Origin: a candidate division KSB1 bacterium
Lineage (GTDB): Bacteria; Zhuqueibacterota; Zhuqueibacteria; Zhuqueibacterales; Zhuqueibacteraceae
Assembly: GCA_034506255.1 (NCBI GenBank)
Contig: JAPDPX010000005.1
Coordinates: forward strand, 1 to 64,000
Direction of reading: 5' to 3'
Length of the DNA: 64,000 nucleotides
Part shown: positions 1-8,781 of the stretch, piece after piece
How positions within the stretch are numbered: position 1 is the stretch's first letter
Layout: each line of letters begins with the position of its first letter
Program-made: the position numbers and the translations under genes
Notes under the pieces: generated by a model
What the model was told of the DNA's origin: nothing
The model's database searches: none
The model's input: only the letters and a program-made list of their open reading frames with translations

Positions 1-149
1 GAGGGCAAGACGCGCCGCGGGACACACCCGCCGTCTGCGAGACCACATGGGACTCCTCCTGGTGAATTTTGCGCAAAGATACGCAGCGATTCACCCAGAG
101 GAAAGATGTGGTTCACCGAGGGGATACAATGCTTGCGCGTCAAACACGC

Positions 150-282
150 AAACAGACCGGCAATGCCTTTTCGCGGGTTGCGCGGCGGCCGCCTTGCAGT
201 CCGGGACAGCACGGCAGAAGCCCGCACACTGGTGTTGGGAGCACGGGCCGGGCAAGCCTCTCGACACGGAGACCGTGAGCAG
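150..282 (+). promoter_or_regulatory. candidate cobalamin riboswitch
   Basis: The leader resembles the 3' half of an adenosylcobalamin riboswitch. At 265-277 there is a hairpin CACGG-AGA-CCGTG, matching the conserved CAGG-AGA-CCTG element with compensating base changes. Upstream, CACACTGG (near 222) followed by GGGAGCACGGG resembles the conserved CACTG...GGGAAGG segment, and GTCCGGGACAG (near 199) resembles the box around the AATCC...CTG core. The 5' core (GGGAA..GGTG) is not clear. It sits directly upstream of an intrinsic terminator and a cobalamin adenosyltransferase gene, which is the expected target. The call is pattern matching by eye; a covariance-model search would settle it. Confidence 0.42.
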
Positions 283-327
283 CAAAAGTTTTTGCCGCTG
301 ATGTGGGAAGAAACTCGGGCCCAACAC

Positions 328-354
328 AAAGCCCCGGCAAAATGCCGGGGCTTT
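328..354 (+). terminator. intrinsic-terminator-like hairpin upstream of the adenosyltransferase
   Basis: A perfect 12-bp stem AAAGCCCCGGCA / TGCCGGGGCTTT with a 3-nt AAA loop. The U-tract is short (CTTTGCTGTTG). It lies between the candidate cobalamin riboswitch and the start codon at 412, so it could be the expression platform; alternatively it ends a gene lying left of the window. Confidence 0.6.
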
Positions 355-411
355 GCTGTTGCTGCCGGAGTTTTTGCTTGTTTCTCAGTCCGTGCAAAAT
401 TATGTTGGGCC

Positions 412-969
412 ATGATCGAAATCAAAAAGACCATCACGGTGCGCCACGGGCTGACGCTGGTTTTCACCGGTGACGGCAAGGGCAAGACCACCGCGGCGCT
501 GGGCACGGTGTTGCGTGCCGTGGGTTATGGTTTGCGGGTGTTCATGCTGCAGTTCATCAAGGGCTCGTGGCATTACGGCGAGCTGGAGGGCGCCCGGCTG
601 CTCGCACCCTACTTCACGATCGAGCGCATGGGCAGGGGCTTCTACAAGATTGTCGATGACAAACTGCCGGAGGAGGTGCATCGCCAGGCGGCGGAAGAGG
701 CGGCGGCACGCGCACTTGAAATTCTCCGCAGGGGCGAGTACGACATGGTCATCCTCGATGAAATCAACGTCGCAGTGCAGACCGGCTTGCTGCCGGTGGA
801 GAGGGTGATGGAGATCATTGCCGCCAAGCCCGCTACCTGCCATCTCATTCTCACCGGCCGCGGTGCCCCGCCGGAGGTGATTGCGGCCGCCGATCTCGTC
901 ACCGAGATGCGCGAGATCAAGCATCCCTTCCAGCAGGGCAAGCTGGCGCAAAAGGGGGTGGATTTTTGA
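412..969 (+). CDS. cobO: cob(I)alamin adenosyltransferase, CobA/CobO/BtuR type
   Basis: A 185-aa protein of the P-loop corrinoid adenosyltransferase family, which transfers adenosyl from ATP to cob(I)alamin. Walker A GDGKGKTT is at residues 20-27, and an acidic ILDEINVA motif (about 113-120) follows a conserved linker. The family C-terminal signature MREIKHPF...GKLAQKGVDF closes the protein, so it is full length. The start at 412 is chosen because family members begin 15-25 residues before the P-loop; an in-frame extension to 106 would run through the terminator and riboswitch candidate. No other cobalamin gene is adjacent. In such organisms the product serves B12-dependent mutases or ribonucleotide reductase, which are not seen here. 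Confidence 0.93.
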   Translation: MIEIKKTITVRHGLTLVFTGDGKGKTTAALGTVLRAVGYGLRVFMLQFIKGSWHYGELEGARLLAPYFTIERMGRGFYKIVDDKLPEEVHRQAAEEAAARALEILRRGEYDMVILDEINVAVQTGLLPVERVMEIIAAKPATCHLILTGRGAPPEVIAAADLVTEMREIKHPFQQGKLAQKGVDF

Positions 970-2015
970 GGTGTGATCGAAGCACTCCCGCTCTGCTCCT
1001 CCCTGACCCCGGTCAATCATCCTGTCTGCCGGCAAACGGTTATTATTGACCGCCACGGGATTGCGCCGGCGTGAATGTGCAGGCAGCATGCACGCCGTTG
1101 CCAATTATCAGGGCAGAATCCCATCACATGGTCAAGCCCGCGAGGTATCGTGCCGCTCTGTTGCCGCGTTTGACGTTTGCGCACAGCGTGTGTTCCCAAA
1201 GACTGTTGCTCTGCCTCGCTGGCGTCATATTCCCGCCCTCCTGTGTTTCACCATCGTTTGGCGGCTCACTTTGCATCCCGCTGAAGTGCAGCCTGGAGCT
1301 GTTACGAGGCCGCAATGCGCCTTTGCTCCAGCCCGGTCAAAAGCGAAGGGGCCCTCATTTTTTGAGGGGGAATCCAGAAAGAGCCTCTCATCATCACGTG
1401 CCTGAACAAACGCAACAATCAGGGGAAAAAATCGGTTCTCTGCTCATCGGTGAGGGCAACTCGTAACGCGGCCACCCCCGAATTCTCCGGACGCGGCGCG
1501 ACCCGGATTCACGCCGATCTTTATCTGCAGTGGTCCACACCAATCTGTGTTTCAAAAATCGTTTTAATTTTCATGTGCGATGGCATACCCATCGTGAGGA
1601 AAACATCGCGCACACGTCTTGTCTGCCTGCAGGCCTTTTCCTGCCACTTGAATTCCGTACCCAGCTTGATCCCCTCCGCGAGAAACGCCGATTTGATCGC
1701 CACGTCCAACCAACCCGTGGGTGGGGCATGAAAAAATCTTGCAGGCCAACGTGCGGTCAACTCCAAAAAAGTGCCCTGTTTGGTTCTCATCAAACAACTG
1801 CGCCAAAGCATGAGAATTTGCCACAAAAATGCCGCAGCGCATGTTTCCAGCTGCCGGCAGACAAGATGTCCATGCTGCATTTTCATCGTGATGGATGTGC
1901 AAATGCACCTGGCAAATTCCTACGGGATGACAGTTTTGAGTTGGGGAGCGGATTTTGGAACTTGATGTGGTGATACCAAACGGCAACGTGTTGCCGATAC
2001 CGCGCACACGCCGGG
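970..2015. other. gene-free stretch of about 1.05 kb
   Basis: No recognisable gene. Open frames of 90-150 codons exist on both strands (for example 1530-1973 plus, 1564-2007 minus) but overlap one another, lack ribosome sites and resemble no family I know. Base composition between about 1500 and 1970 looks visibly richer in A+T than the flanking genes, so this may be decayed or acquired DNA. A small CCCTCA/TGAGGG hairpin is near 1352-1368. Confidence 0.5.
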
Positions 2016-2022
2016 CAAGGCA

Positions 2023-2058
2023 AAACGCCGGCCGGGCGGGCGCAGGTCGCCGGCGTTT
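2023..2058 (-). terminator. probable terminator of ddl
   Basis: Inverted repeat AAACGCCGGC (2023-2032) and GCCGGCGTTT (2049-2058), a perfect 10-bp stem. Read on the minus strand it lies about 35 nt after the ddl stop and ends in TTTTG, a weak U-tract. Confidence 0.5.
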
Positions 2059-2092
2059 GCGATGCTGACGCCCTTGTGACCGCGGGGTCGCG

Positions 2093-3274
2093 CTATTTGA
2101 ACCATTCCTGCTTGGGCTGATAAGAGGTGAGCAGTTTGTTTTTGTCGTGATGGCGGGTCAGCGCGAGTTGAATCAGCTCGTCGAGCAAGGCGGGGTAAGG
2201 CAGGCCGCTCGCCTCCCATAATTTGGGATACATGCTGATCTGGGTGAAACCGGGGATGGTGTTGATCTCATTGAGATAAAACGTGTCGGCGTCGCGTTCG
2301 AGCAGAAAATCGACGCGCGCCATGCCCTGGCATTCACAGGCGAGGAAGCCCTGGAGAGCGCACTCGCGAATCTTTTGCGCCAGCAGCGGTGGCAGATCGG
2401 CGGGAATGTAAAGCTGGGAGGCGCCGTCGACATATTTCGCATCGTAGTCATAGAATTCGTTGGAGGGCACCACCTCGCCGCACACTGAGGCGCGGGGACG
2501 GAGATTGCCCAGCACACTCACTTCGATTTCGCGCGGGTTGATGACGGCGGCTTCAATGAGGATCTTGTGATCGTAGCGCGCGGCCTCCTCGATGCCGGCG
2601 GCCACCTGTTCGGCCGTGCGCGCCAGGCTGATGCCGACGCTCGATCCCATGTTCGCCGGCTTGATGAATGCCGGCAGGCCGAGCGTCTCTTCCACCGTCT
2701 GCAAAATCTCCACGCGGCTTTTTCCGCTCAAGCGTTGGGGATGCCCCCACAGGGGAAAATGCTCGAACCTGTCACCGTGCCAATCTTCCGTGCGCAGCCA
2801 GAGAAAATCCACCACTGGGATGCCCGCCTGCCGGCACAGCACCTTCTGCACCACCTTGTCCATGCACACCGCCGAGCCGAGCACGCCACTGCCGACATAG
2901 GGCAGGTTGGCGAGCTCGAGCAGGCCCTGCACCGTGCCGTCTTCTCCGAGCGGGCCGTGCAACACGGGGAAGACAACGTCAATGCCGGCCTCACTGGCGA
3001 GCTCGTGCAGGTCCACCGGGGCGAGGGGAAACAAGCGATGCTCATTGGGATCGGGCACCACGATGGCGTGTGAATGGCCGGTATCCCGGCCGCTTTTCAG
3101 GAAGGAAAGGGCCTCGCTGCCGTTGATCCAGCGGCCGGACTTGGTGATGCCCACCGGCACCACGTCGTATTTTTGCCGATCGAGGGCAGCGATGATGGAG
3201 GTGGCCGAAACCAGCGAGACTTCATGCTCGCCCGAGCGGCCGCCGAAGAGCACAGCGACGCGGAGCTTCTTCAT
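2093..3274 (-). CDS. ddl: D-alanine--D-alanine ligase
   Basis: A 393-aa ATP-grasp ligase that joins two D-alanines for peptidoglycan precursors in the cytoplasm. The N-terminal [11 protein letters not shown] signature is at residues 10-20, the ATP-binding loop [12 protein letters not shown] is about 210, and the metal/substrate motif [10 protein letters not shown] is near the C-terminus. The length fits the longer DdlA-type ligases (about 360-390 aa) rather than the 306-aa DdlB type. It is monocistronic: divergent from recJ with its own promoter (3334-3361) and a downstream hairpin. No other cell-wall precursor genes adjoin. Confidence 0.96.
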   Translation of the reverse strand: MKKLRVAVLFGGRSGEHEVSLVSATSIIAALDRQKYDVVPVGITKSGRWINGSEALSFLKSGRDTGHSHAIVVPDPNEHRLFPLAPVDLHELASEAGIDVVFPVLHGPLGEDGTVQGLLELANLPYVGSGVLGSAVCMDKVVQKVLCRQAGIPVVDFLWLRTEDWHGDRFEHFPLWGHPQRLSGKSRVEILQTVEETLGLPAFIKPANMGSSVGISLARTAEQVAAGIEEAARYDHKILIEAAVINPREIEVSVLGNLRPRASVCGEVVPSNEFYDYDAKYVDGASQLYIPADLPPLLAQKIRECALQGFLACECQGMARVDFLLERDADTFYLNEINTIPGFTQISMYPKLWEASGLPYPALLDELIQLALTRHHDKNKLLTSYQPKQEWFK

Positions 3275-3333
3275 GGAGTTTCCGATGCTTTTCTTGCGTG
3301 TCAGTCGAGCTTGTGGATTTTTGCGGCAGCAGG

Positions 3334-3361
3334 AATATAAGATTTCGTTTTAGAATTGCAA
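3334..3361 (-). promoter_or_regulatory. sigma70-type promoter of ddl
   Basis: On the minus strand, -35 TTGCAA (3356-3361) and -10 TATATT (3334-3339) with a 16-bp spacer, about 60 nt upstream of the ddl start. It matches the TTGC/TATATT pattern at other promoters in the window. Confidence 0.6.
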
Positions 3362-3402
3362 TCGTTAGAATTGCCCTGCCGGCCTGCAGGCGAGATTTTC
3401 GC

Positions 3403-3431
3403 TTGAAATTCGGTGCTGAAATCTTTACAAT
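3403..3431 (+). promoter_or_regulatory. sigma70-type promoter of recJ
   Basis: -35 TTGAAA (3403-3408), 17-bp spacer, -10 TACAAT (3426-3431). It faces recJ, leaving a leader of about 165 nt before the chosen start at 3606. Confidence 0.6.
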
Positions 3432-3605
3432 GGCGCCGGCATGTCAGCCCATTCCCGGAAGCACGTCAGTCCCTTCCCCGTGCTGGCCCGGCAGGCTGCG
3501 ACCGAGCGACTCCCGCGGCGCGGCGCGAGCCGGCTGCCGGCAGGGCGTTGGATTCCGGCTGTGATTCCCGTTTGTCCGTTCCTCTCCAGCCCCAGGGGCA
3601 TCATC

Positions 3606-5303
3606 ATGACGTTACAGTGGCAGTTTATCGAGGCCACGCCTCAGGAAGCGGTTTTGCGGTTGGCGCAGGAATTGAGTGTGCCGCCCATCATTGCACGCGT
3701 CCTGCTCAATCGCGGCATCGAATCTGCCGAAAGCGCGCGCCGCTTTTTCCGCACCGACCTCAAGCGGCTGCATGATCCCTTTTTGATGGCGGATATGAAA
3801 ACCGCGGCGGAACGCCTTGCCACGGCGTTGGCGCGGAGGGAACGCATCCTGATCTATGGCGACTACGACGTTGACGGCGTCACCAGCACGGCGCTGCTCA
3901 AGCTGGTTTTTCGCAGTCTGGGCTTCGAGGTGCCGCATTACATCCCCGAGCGCCTGCGCGAAGGCTATGGCCTGTCGCTCGCCGGCATTGAAAGGGCCCA
4001 TGCCCGGGGCATCAAGCTCATCATTGCGGTCGATTGCGGCGTCTCGGCGGTGGCGGAAATCCGCCGGGCGCGCGCCCTCGGCATGGACGTGATCGTGTGC
4101 GATCATCACCAGCCCGGCGCGCTGCTGCCACCCGCCACTGCCCTGCTCGACCCCAAGCGCAGTGACTGCCCCTATCCCTTCAAAGAGCTGGCGGGAGTGG
4201 GCGTCGCGTTCAAGTTGATGCAGGCCCTGTTTCACGAACTCGGGCAGGACCCCGCCAAACTGCTGCGCCATGTCGAATTGGTGGCGATCGGCAGCGCGGC
4301 GGACATTGTCCCGCTTACCGATGAGAACCGCATTCTGGTCAAGGCCGGGGTCGAGAAACTCAATGCCACCGAGAATGTCGGCCTGCGCGCGCTGATCAAT
4401 GTCTGCAGCCTGCAGGGCAGCGAGCTGGGCACCGGTCACATCGTTTTCATTCTGGCACCGCGCATCAACGCCGTGGGCCGCATGGGCGACGCCAACCGCG
4501 CGGTGGACCTGCTGACCGCCGATGATCCCGAGAAGGCGCAGAGCATTGCCTGCGTGCTGGATGCCGAAAACCGCGAACGCCGCAGCATCGATGACAGCAC
4601 CTTTCGGGAGGCGCTCGAGCTGGCGGAACGGCAGTGTGATCTCGCCAGGGATCGCATCATCGTGCTCGATCGCGAGGCCTGGCACACCGGGGTGATCGGC
4701 ATCGTCGCCTCGCGCGTCGTCGAAAAATTTTACCGCCCGACCGTCATGATCTCGACCGACAACGGCATGGGCAAGGGCTCGGCGCGCAGCATTCCCGGTT
4801 TCGACATTCACCATGCGCTGACGCAGTGCCACGAGCTGATGCTCGCTTACGGCGGCCACAAGTATGCCGCCGGCCTCAGCATCCGCACCGACCAAATCGC
4901 CAATTTGCGCGCCAGGCTGCGGGAAATCGCGGCGCACAGCCTGAGTGCCGACATGCTCGCGCCGCGGCTGTTGATCGACGGCGAGATCACCTTCGCCGAC
5001 ATCAATGCGCGTTTCATGAAGTTTCTCAAGGCGCTGGCGCCCTACGGTCCGCAGAACATGCGGCCGGTCTTTGTCTCGCGCGGGCTGCGGGTCATCGGCA
5101 CCCCCCAGATCGTCGGCAACAATCATTTGCGCTTCAATGTCATGCAGGGCAACAAGCGCATGGACTGCATCGGTTTCAACCTGGGCGAGTTGCGCCACCG
5201 TCTCACCGACGGCCGCCGGGACGTCGATCTCGCCTATCTGGTCGAAGAAAACACCTGGCAGGGCCGCACGACGATCCAATTGCGTGTGAAGGACATTCGC
5301 TAG
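3606..5303 (+). CDS. recJ: single-stranded-DNA-specific exonuclease RecJ
   Basis: A 565-aa DHH-family 5'-3' ssDNA exonuclease used in recombinational and mismatch repair. Metal-binding motifs are visible in order: GDYDVDG (85-91), VDCG (142-145), CDHHQPG (165-171) and a later GRMGDANRA; the DHHA1 region with GGHKYAAG and the C-terminal OB-type domain follow. The start at 3606 (MTLQWQF) is preferred because RecJ proteins begin about 85 residues before the DYDVDG motif; the frame is open back to 3441 but that part is not RecJ-like. It is transcribed alone, divergently from ddl. Confidence 0.95.
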   Translation: MTLQWQFIEATPQEAVLRLAQELSVPPIIARVLLNRGIESAESARRFFRTDLKRLHDPFLMADMKTAAERLATALARRERILIYGDYDVDGVTSTALLKLVFRSLGFEVPHYIPERLREGYGLSLAGIERAHARGIKLIIAVDCGVSAVAEIRRARALGMDVIVCDHHQPGALLPPATALLDPKRSDCPYPFKELAGVGVAFKLMQALFHELGQDPAKLLRHVELVAIGSAADIVPLTDENRILVKAGVEKLNATENVGLRALINVCSLQGSELGTGHIVFILAPRINAVGRMGDANRAVDLLTADDPEKAQSIACVLDAENRERRSIDDSTFREALELAERQCDLARDRIIVLDREAWHTGVIGIVASRVVEKFYRPTVMISTDNGMGKGSARSIPGFDIHHALTQCHELMLAYGGHKYAAGLSIRTDQIANLRARLREIAAHSLSADMLAPRLLIDGEITFADINARFMKFLKALAPYGPQNMRPVFVSRGLRVIGTPQIVGNNHLRFNVMQGNKRMDCIGFNLGELRHRLTDGRRDVDLAYLVEENTWQGRTTIQLRVKDIR

Positions 5304-5631
5304 CGAGCACTGCCGGCGGCTGGTGGTCGCCGAAGGGGCCTGACACAATCCCGGGCGGATCTTCATGGCGCGGCCGCTGTAACGGATGAAAGCCGTGAAC
5401 CGGCGGGCTTCACCTCCGCCGCGCCGGGAAATGGCTTTGTTGGAGAACTTTCAGAGAAAAATACCTGCGCGTCGATCAAGAGTGGGGCATACCGGGCGGG
5501 ACAGGCGGCGTTGTTTGTCCCTGTGGTTGGACGGCGCGTGCCTGCGTTGCAGCAGCCAACGGCCGCTCTTGCCGAAACCACTCACGCCGGAATGGAAGGT
5601 ACGGACCCGGAGTCCCCGCGATGGAGCCTGC
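5304..5631. other. intergenic region without a recognised gene
   Basis: 328 nt between recJ and the carboxyltransferase gene. The carboxyltransferase frame is open upstream of its start from 5386, but that part resembles nothing. No clear terminator or promoter was seen. Confidence 0.5.
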
Positions 5632-7296
5632 ATGAAAGTCTTCCCCTCCCAGCTCGACACCAAATCGGACGAATACAAAAAACGCCACCGCCATTTTCTG
5701 CAATTGCTCAGTGAGCTGAACCTGCGCGCCCGGGAGATTCGCGAGCCCTCCCCGGAAGCGGTGCGCAAGCTGGCCGCCCGCCACAAGTATCCGGCACGTG
5801 AAAAAATCCGCCGCATTCTTGATCCCGGCTGCGAGCCGCTCGAGATCGGCCTGTTCGCGGCCTGGAACATGTACCACGACATTCCCGGCGGCTATCCCTC
5901 GGCGGGCACCATCGTGCAGATCGGCCGCGTTTCCGGCAAGCTGGCAGTGATCGTCGCCAACGACCCGCTGGTGAAAAGCGGGGCGTGGGTTGAGATCACC
6001 TGCAAGAAGAATCTGCGCGCGCAGGAGATCGCCATGGAAAACCGCCTGCCCATCATCTATCTGGTCGATTCCGCCGGCGTCAACCTCGAGCGCCAGGCGG
6101 AGATCTTCCCCGATCGCGATCACTTCGGCCGCATCTTCCGCAACAACGCCAAAATGGCGGCCATGGGCATTCCGCAGATTGCGGTGGTGTTCGGCTTCTG
6201 CGTGGCGGGTGGCGCCTATCTGCCCGGCATGTCCAGCGAACTGGCGATGATCACCGAACACTCCAGCATGTATCTTGCCGGACCATTCCTGGTGAAAGCC
6301 GCGGTCGGGCAGGTGGTCGATTCGGAAACGCTCGGCGGCGCGACCATGCACACCGCGGTCTCCGGGGTGGCCGATTATCGTTTCGATACCGAAGACGAGG
6401 CCTTCGCCTTCCTCCGTGAACAAATGGCCCTGTTGAACTATGCGCCGCGTTCGCCCTTTGCCCGCACCGCGCCGGAAGAGCCGGTGTATGACCCCGAAGA
6501 ACTGCTCGGCATTCTGCCGGACAACGCCAGCGGCACGTATGACATGCGCGAAATCCTCGCGCGCTTCGTCGATGGCAGCCGCTTCGAAGAGTTCAAACCG
6601 GAATACGGCAAAACCATCGTGACGGCTTTTGCCCGCCTGGGTGGTTTTGCCGCCGGCATTGTCGCCAACCAGGGCATGCCGGTGAAACGACAAATGCCGC
6701 CGGACCATCTCGGCCGGCCGCAGCCGCCCCAGGTGCAAATGGGCAATGTCATCTATTCCGACTCGGCCAACAAGGCGACCCACTTCATCATGCTGTGCAA
6801 TGAACGCCGCATTCCGCTGGTCTTTCTGCATGATGTCACCGGCTTCATGGTCGGCAAGCAGGCGGAGAGCGGCGGCATCATCCAGGACGGCGCCCAGTTC
6901 GTCAACGTCCAGGCCAATTCCGTGGTGCCCAAGTTCACTGTGATCGTGCGCAACAGCTTTGGTGCGGGCAATTATGCCATGTGCGGCAAGGCGTATGACC
7001 CGGCCTTGATTTTCGCCTGGCCGACGGCTAAATTGGCAGTGATGGATGGCGGCATCGCCGCGGACACGGTCCTGCTCACCAAAAAAGAACTTTCCCCCGA
7101 GCAGAAAATCGCTTTCCGCAAACGTCTGGTTGCGAAATACAATGAAGAGGCTTCGCCCTACTTCACCGCCGCCCGCATGATGGTCGACGGCATCATCGAC
7201 CCGCGCGACATGCGACGGGTACTGATCACCGGACTGGAAATGGCGGCACACCGCGGCGAGCTGGAAGAGTTTCGCACCGGTGTGATGCGGATGTGA
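5632..7296 (+). CDS. acyl-CoA carboxylase carboxyltransferase (beta) subunit, methylcrotonyl-CoA type
   Basis: A 554-aa crotonase-fold carboxyltransferase that moves carboxyl from biotin to an acyl-CoA. Closest by eye to methylcrotonyl-CoA carboxylase beta: it has PDRDHFGRIF, CVAGGAYLPGMSSE, AGPFLVKAAVGQVV, LGGATMHTAVSGVADY and, in the C-terminal half, FLHDVTGFMVGKQAE and RNSFGAGNYAMCGKAY. The start MKVFPSQLDT matches family N-termini. The usual oxyanion motif DSGGA reads DSAGV here. The biotin-carboxylase (alpha) partner is not in the window. Downstream genes (AtuA-like, methylglutaconyl-CoA-hydratase-like, acyl-CoA dehydrogenases, thiolase) support leucine or branched-acyl-CoA catabolism; geranyl-CoA or another branched substrate remains possible. 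Confidence 0.88.
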   Translation: MKVFPSQLDTKSDEYKKRHRHFLQLLSELNLRAREIREPSPEAVRKLAARHKYPAREKIRRILDPGCEPLEIGLFAAWNMYHDIPGGYPSAGTIVQIGRVSGKLAVIVANDPLVKSGAWVEITCKKNLRAQEIAMENRLPIIYLVDSAGVNLERQAEIFPDRDHFGRIFRNNAKMAAMGIPQIAVVFGFCVAGGAYLPGMSSELAMITEHSSMYLAGPFLVKAAVGQVVDSETLGGATMHTAVSGVADYRFDTEDEAFAFLREQMALLNYAPRSPFARTAPEEPVYDPEELLGILPDNASGTYDMREILARFVDGSRFEEFKPEYGKTIVTAFARLGGFAAGIVANQGMPVKRQMPPDHLGRPQPPQVQMGNVIYSDSANKATHFIMLCNERRIPLVFLHDVTGFMVGKQAESGGIIQDGAQFVNVQANSVVPKFTVIVRNSFGAGNYAMCGKAYDPALIFAWPTAKLAVMDGGIAADTVLLTKKELSPEQKIAFRKRLVAKYNEEASPYFTAARMMVDGIIDPRDMRRVLITGLEMAAHRGELEEFRTGVMRM

Positions 7297-7497
7297 GACC
7301 AACTGCCCGCGGGCCGGGGACAGGGGAAACAGAAAATGGCCGTGCCAAGCCGGCTGGTTTGCCGGCCGGAATCAGCGATGAAAACCGGTGTTATTCCGCT
7401 CGAGGCGGGGGACGTTACAGGATTGGGGCCTGGCGCGCGGAAAAAGATTGCCACATGACTTTTAAGTGGTGGCAGACTACCAACTGGCATCCGGCCG

Positions 7498-7875
7498 TTG
7501 CGCCATCCGTTACCCCGAAAAACCATCACGACCATAAAGAAGGGCCGAACCAGGGAAGAGTGGCACCAAGTGATTGCCTGGCTGACGGGTTACAGTGACA
7601 ACGATATTCTCAGGCACATCAAAGAGAACTCCACGTTTGAGATTTTTTTCGCGCAGGCGAGGTTGAACCCCAACGCCCGTTTGATCACCGGCATGATCTG
7701 TGGCCATCGGGTTGAAGAGATTGAGAATCCTTTGACTCAACAGGTGCGATACCTGGACAAGCTGGTGGATGAGCTGGCGAAGGGCCGCAAGATGGAGAAG
7801 ATTCTGCGCCGCGCACAGGCTGAGGTCTCATCTGCCACTGCCAGCATATCGTCAAAACACACGGAAGCCGTCTGA
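7498..7875 (+). CDS. DUF2200 family protein, possibly shortened at the N-terminus
   Basis: A 125-aa frame recognisable as DUF2200: KKGRT followed by VIAWLTGYS, then FEIFFAQARLNPNARLITG, ICGHRVEEIENPL and RYLDKLVDELAKGRKMEKIL. The family's function is unknown. Homology begins at about HPLP (equivalent to VYPLY); the usual first dozen residues are absent and no ATG is in frame, only TTG at 7498, with an in-frame stop at 7456. Either a TTG start gives a short protein or the 5' end is damaged. The tail after about residue 105 is Ser/Ala/Thr-rich. It lies alone between the carboxyltransferase and a coiled-coil gene. Confidence 0.7.
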   Translation: MRHPLPRKTITTIKKGRTREEWHQVIAWLTGYSDNDILRHIKENSTFEIFFAQARLNPNARLITGMICGHRVEEIENPLTQQVRYLDKLVDELAKGRKMEKILRRAQAEVSSATASISSKHTEAV

Positions 7876-8124
7876 CAACAGCATGCCGCGGACAAGATCA
7901 CGCGCCGCCACTGATGCGGAGCGACCCGGAAAAACAGCGTCAAACTTCGGTCATTGGCGTCGCAGGATTTCGTCATGCGAAAACCGTCCGGGGAGTGGAT
8001 TTCTTCAAAGGGCGGGACATTGGCTCTGCGTCCAAAAAATTTTGGTTGCAGCATGAGAAACACATGACGCGGTTTCCCGGAAGAATGGGGCATATTATCA
8101 CCACCAAGAGAAAGGAACAGGGTC

Positions 8125-8415
8125 ATGGAAACGAAAGCTTCCTATTTGCAGAAACTGGCTGCACAACTGCAGGAATGGGATGCCGAGCTGGAAGATTTGA
8201 AGCGCAAAGCCGGCCAGGCCACGGCCGATGCCCGGGCTGAAATTGAGGAGCAGATCGCCGAACTGCGCGCGCAAAAAGAGGCCGCCAGGCTGAAATTCAA
8301 TCAACTGCAGCAGGCCAGTGACGAGGCCTGGGAGGAGATCAAAACGGGCGCGGAAAAAAGCTGGAACGAGTTGAAGGGCGCATTCAAAAGCGCGTGGGCA
8401 AAATTCAACAAGTAA
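8125..8415 (+). CDS. small coiled-coil protein
   Basis: A 96-aa soluble, highly charged protein with almost continuous heptad-like helix (about 5-65) followed by a tryptophan-containing amphipathic tail with WEEIKTGAEKSWNELK and ending SAWAKFNK. This arrangement is common in small coiled-coil proteins of unknown role in diverse bacteria, sometimes described as stress-related. Start supported by AAGGAACAGG 8-10 nt upstream. No signal peptide or membrane segment. Confidence 0.75.
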   Translation: METKASYLQKLAAQLQEWDAELEDLKRKAGQATADARAEIEEQIAELRAQKEAARLKFNQLQQASDEAWEEIKTGAEKSWNELKGAFKSAWAKFNK

Positions 8416-8781
8416 CCGGAAGGATGCGACCCAACCGGCACAAACTGCGCGCGGTCCGGACGCCAGTCTGCCGGTGCCCCGGCCGTTCCAAAATGTTGCG
8501 GCCGCGCTGTGCCAGGCACTTTTGACCTGCCGGTGGACTTGGGTGGCCGGCTTTGTCAGCAGGTCGCAGAGAGTTATTGCACCGCGTTGCCGGACATCAA
8601 GATCACCGGCCGGCGCGAACTTTACAACTTGAACACGTACCATCCGCCAGACGCTGGCGGGGCGGTCAGTTTTGTCTCATTTCAGAAACGCTCCCGATCG
8701 CAAGCGGTCCGCATGCACCGCTTCCGGGCGGGAGCACAGGGCACAATCGTACTTGGCATGCCAGGCAAGCCCAGAGAAGCC
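8416..8781. other. intergenic region without a recognised gene
   Basis: 366 nt with no supported gene. The downstream atuA frame is open back to 8509 but that extension has no family similarity and a cysteine/arginine-rich composition typical of shadow coding. Confidence 0.5.

Noticed and set aside
1..327. Small genes before the terminator at 328
   Set aside because: Overlapping short frames without ribosome sites or similarity; the riboswitch explanation accounts better for the structure.
970..2015. tRNA or rRNA genes in the gene-free stretch
   Set aside because: No cloverleaf with TTCGA-type arm or known rRNA text was seen.
3612..5366. A 584-codon open frame antisense to recJ
   Set aside because: GC-rich shadow coding; the plus strand has all RecJ motifs.
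7297..7497. A gene in the gap before the DUF2200 frame
   Set aside because: No motif, no ribosome site and stop codons in all useful frames.
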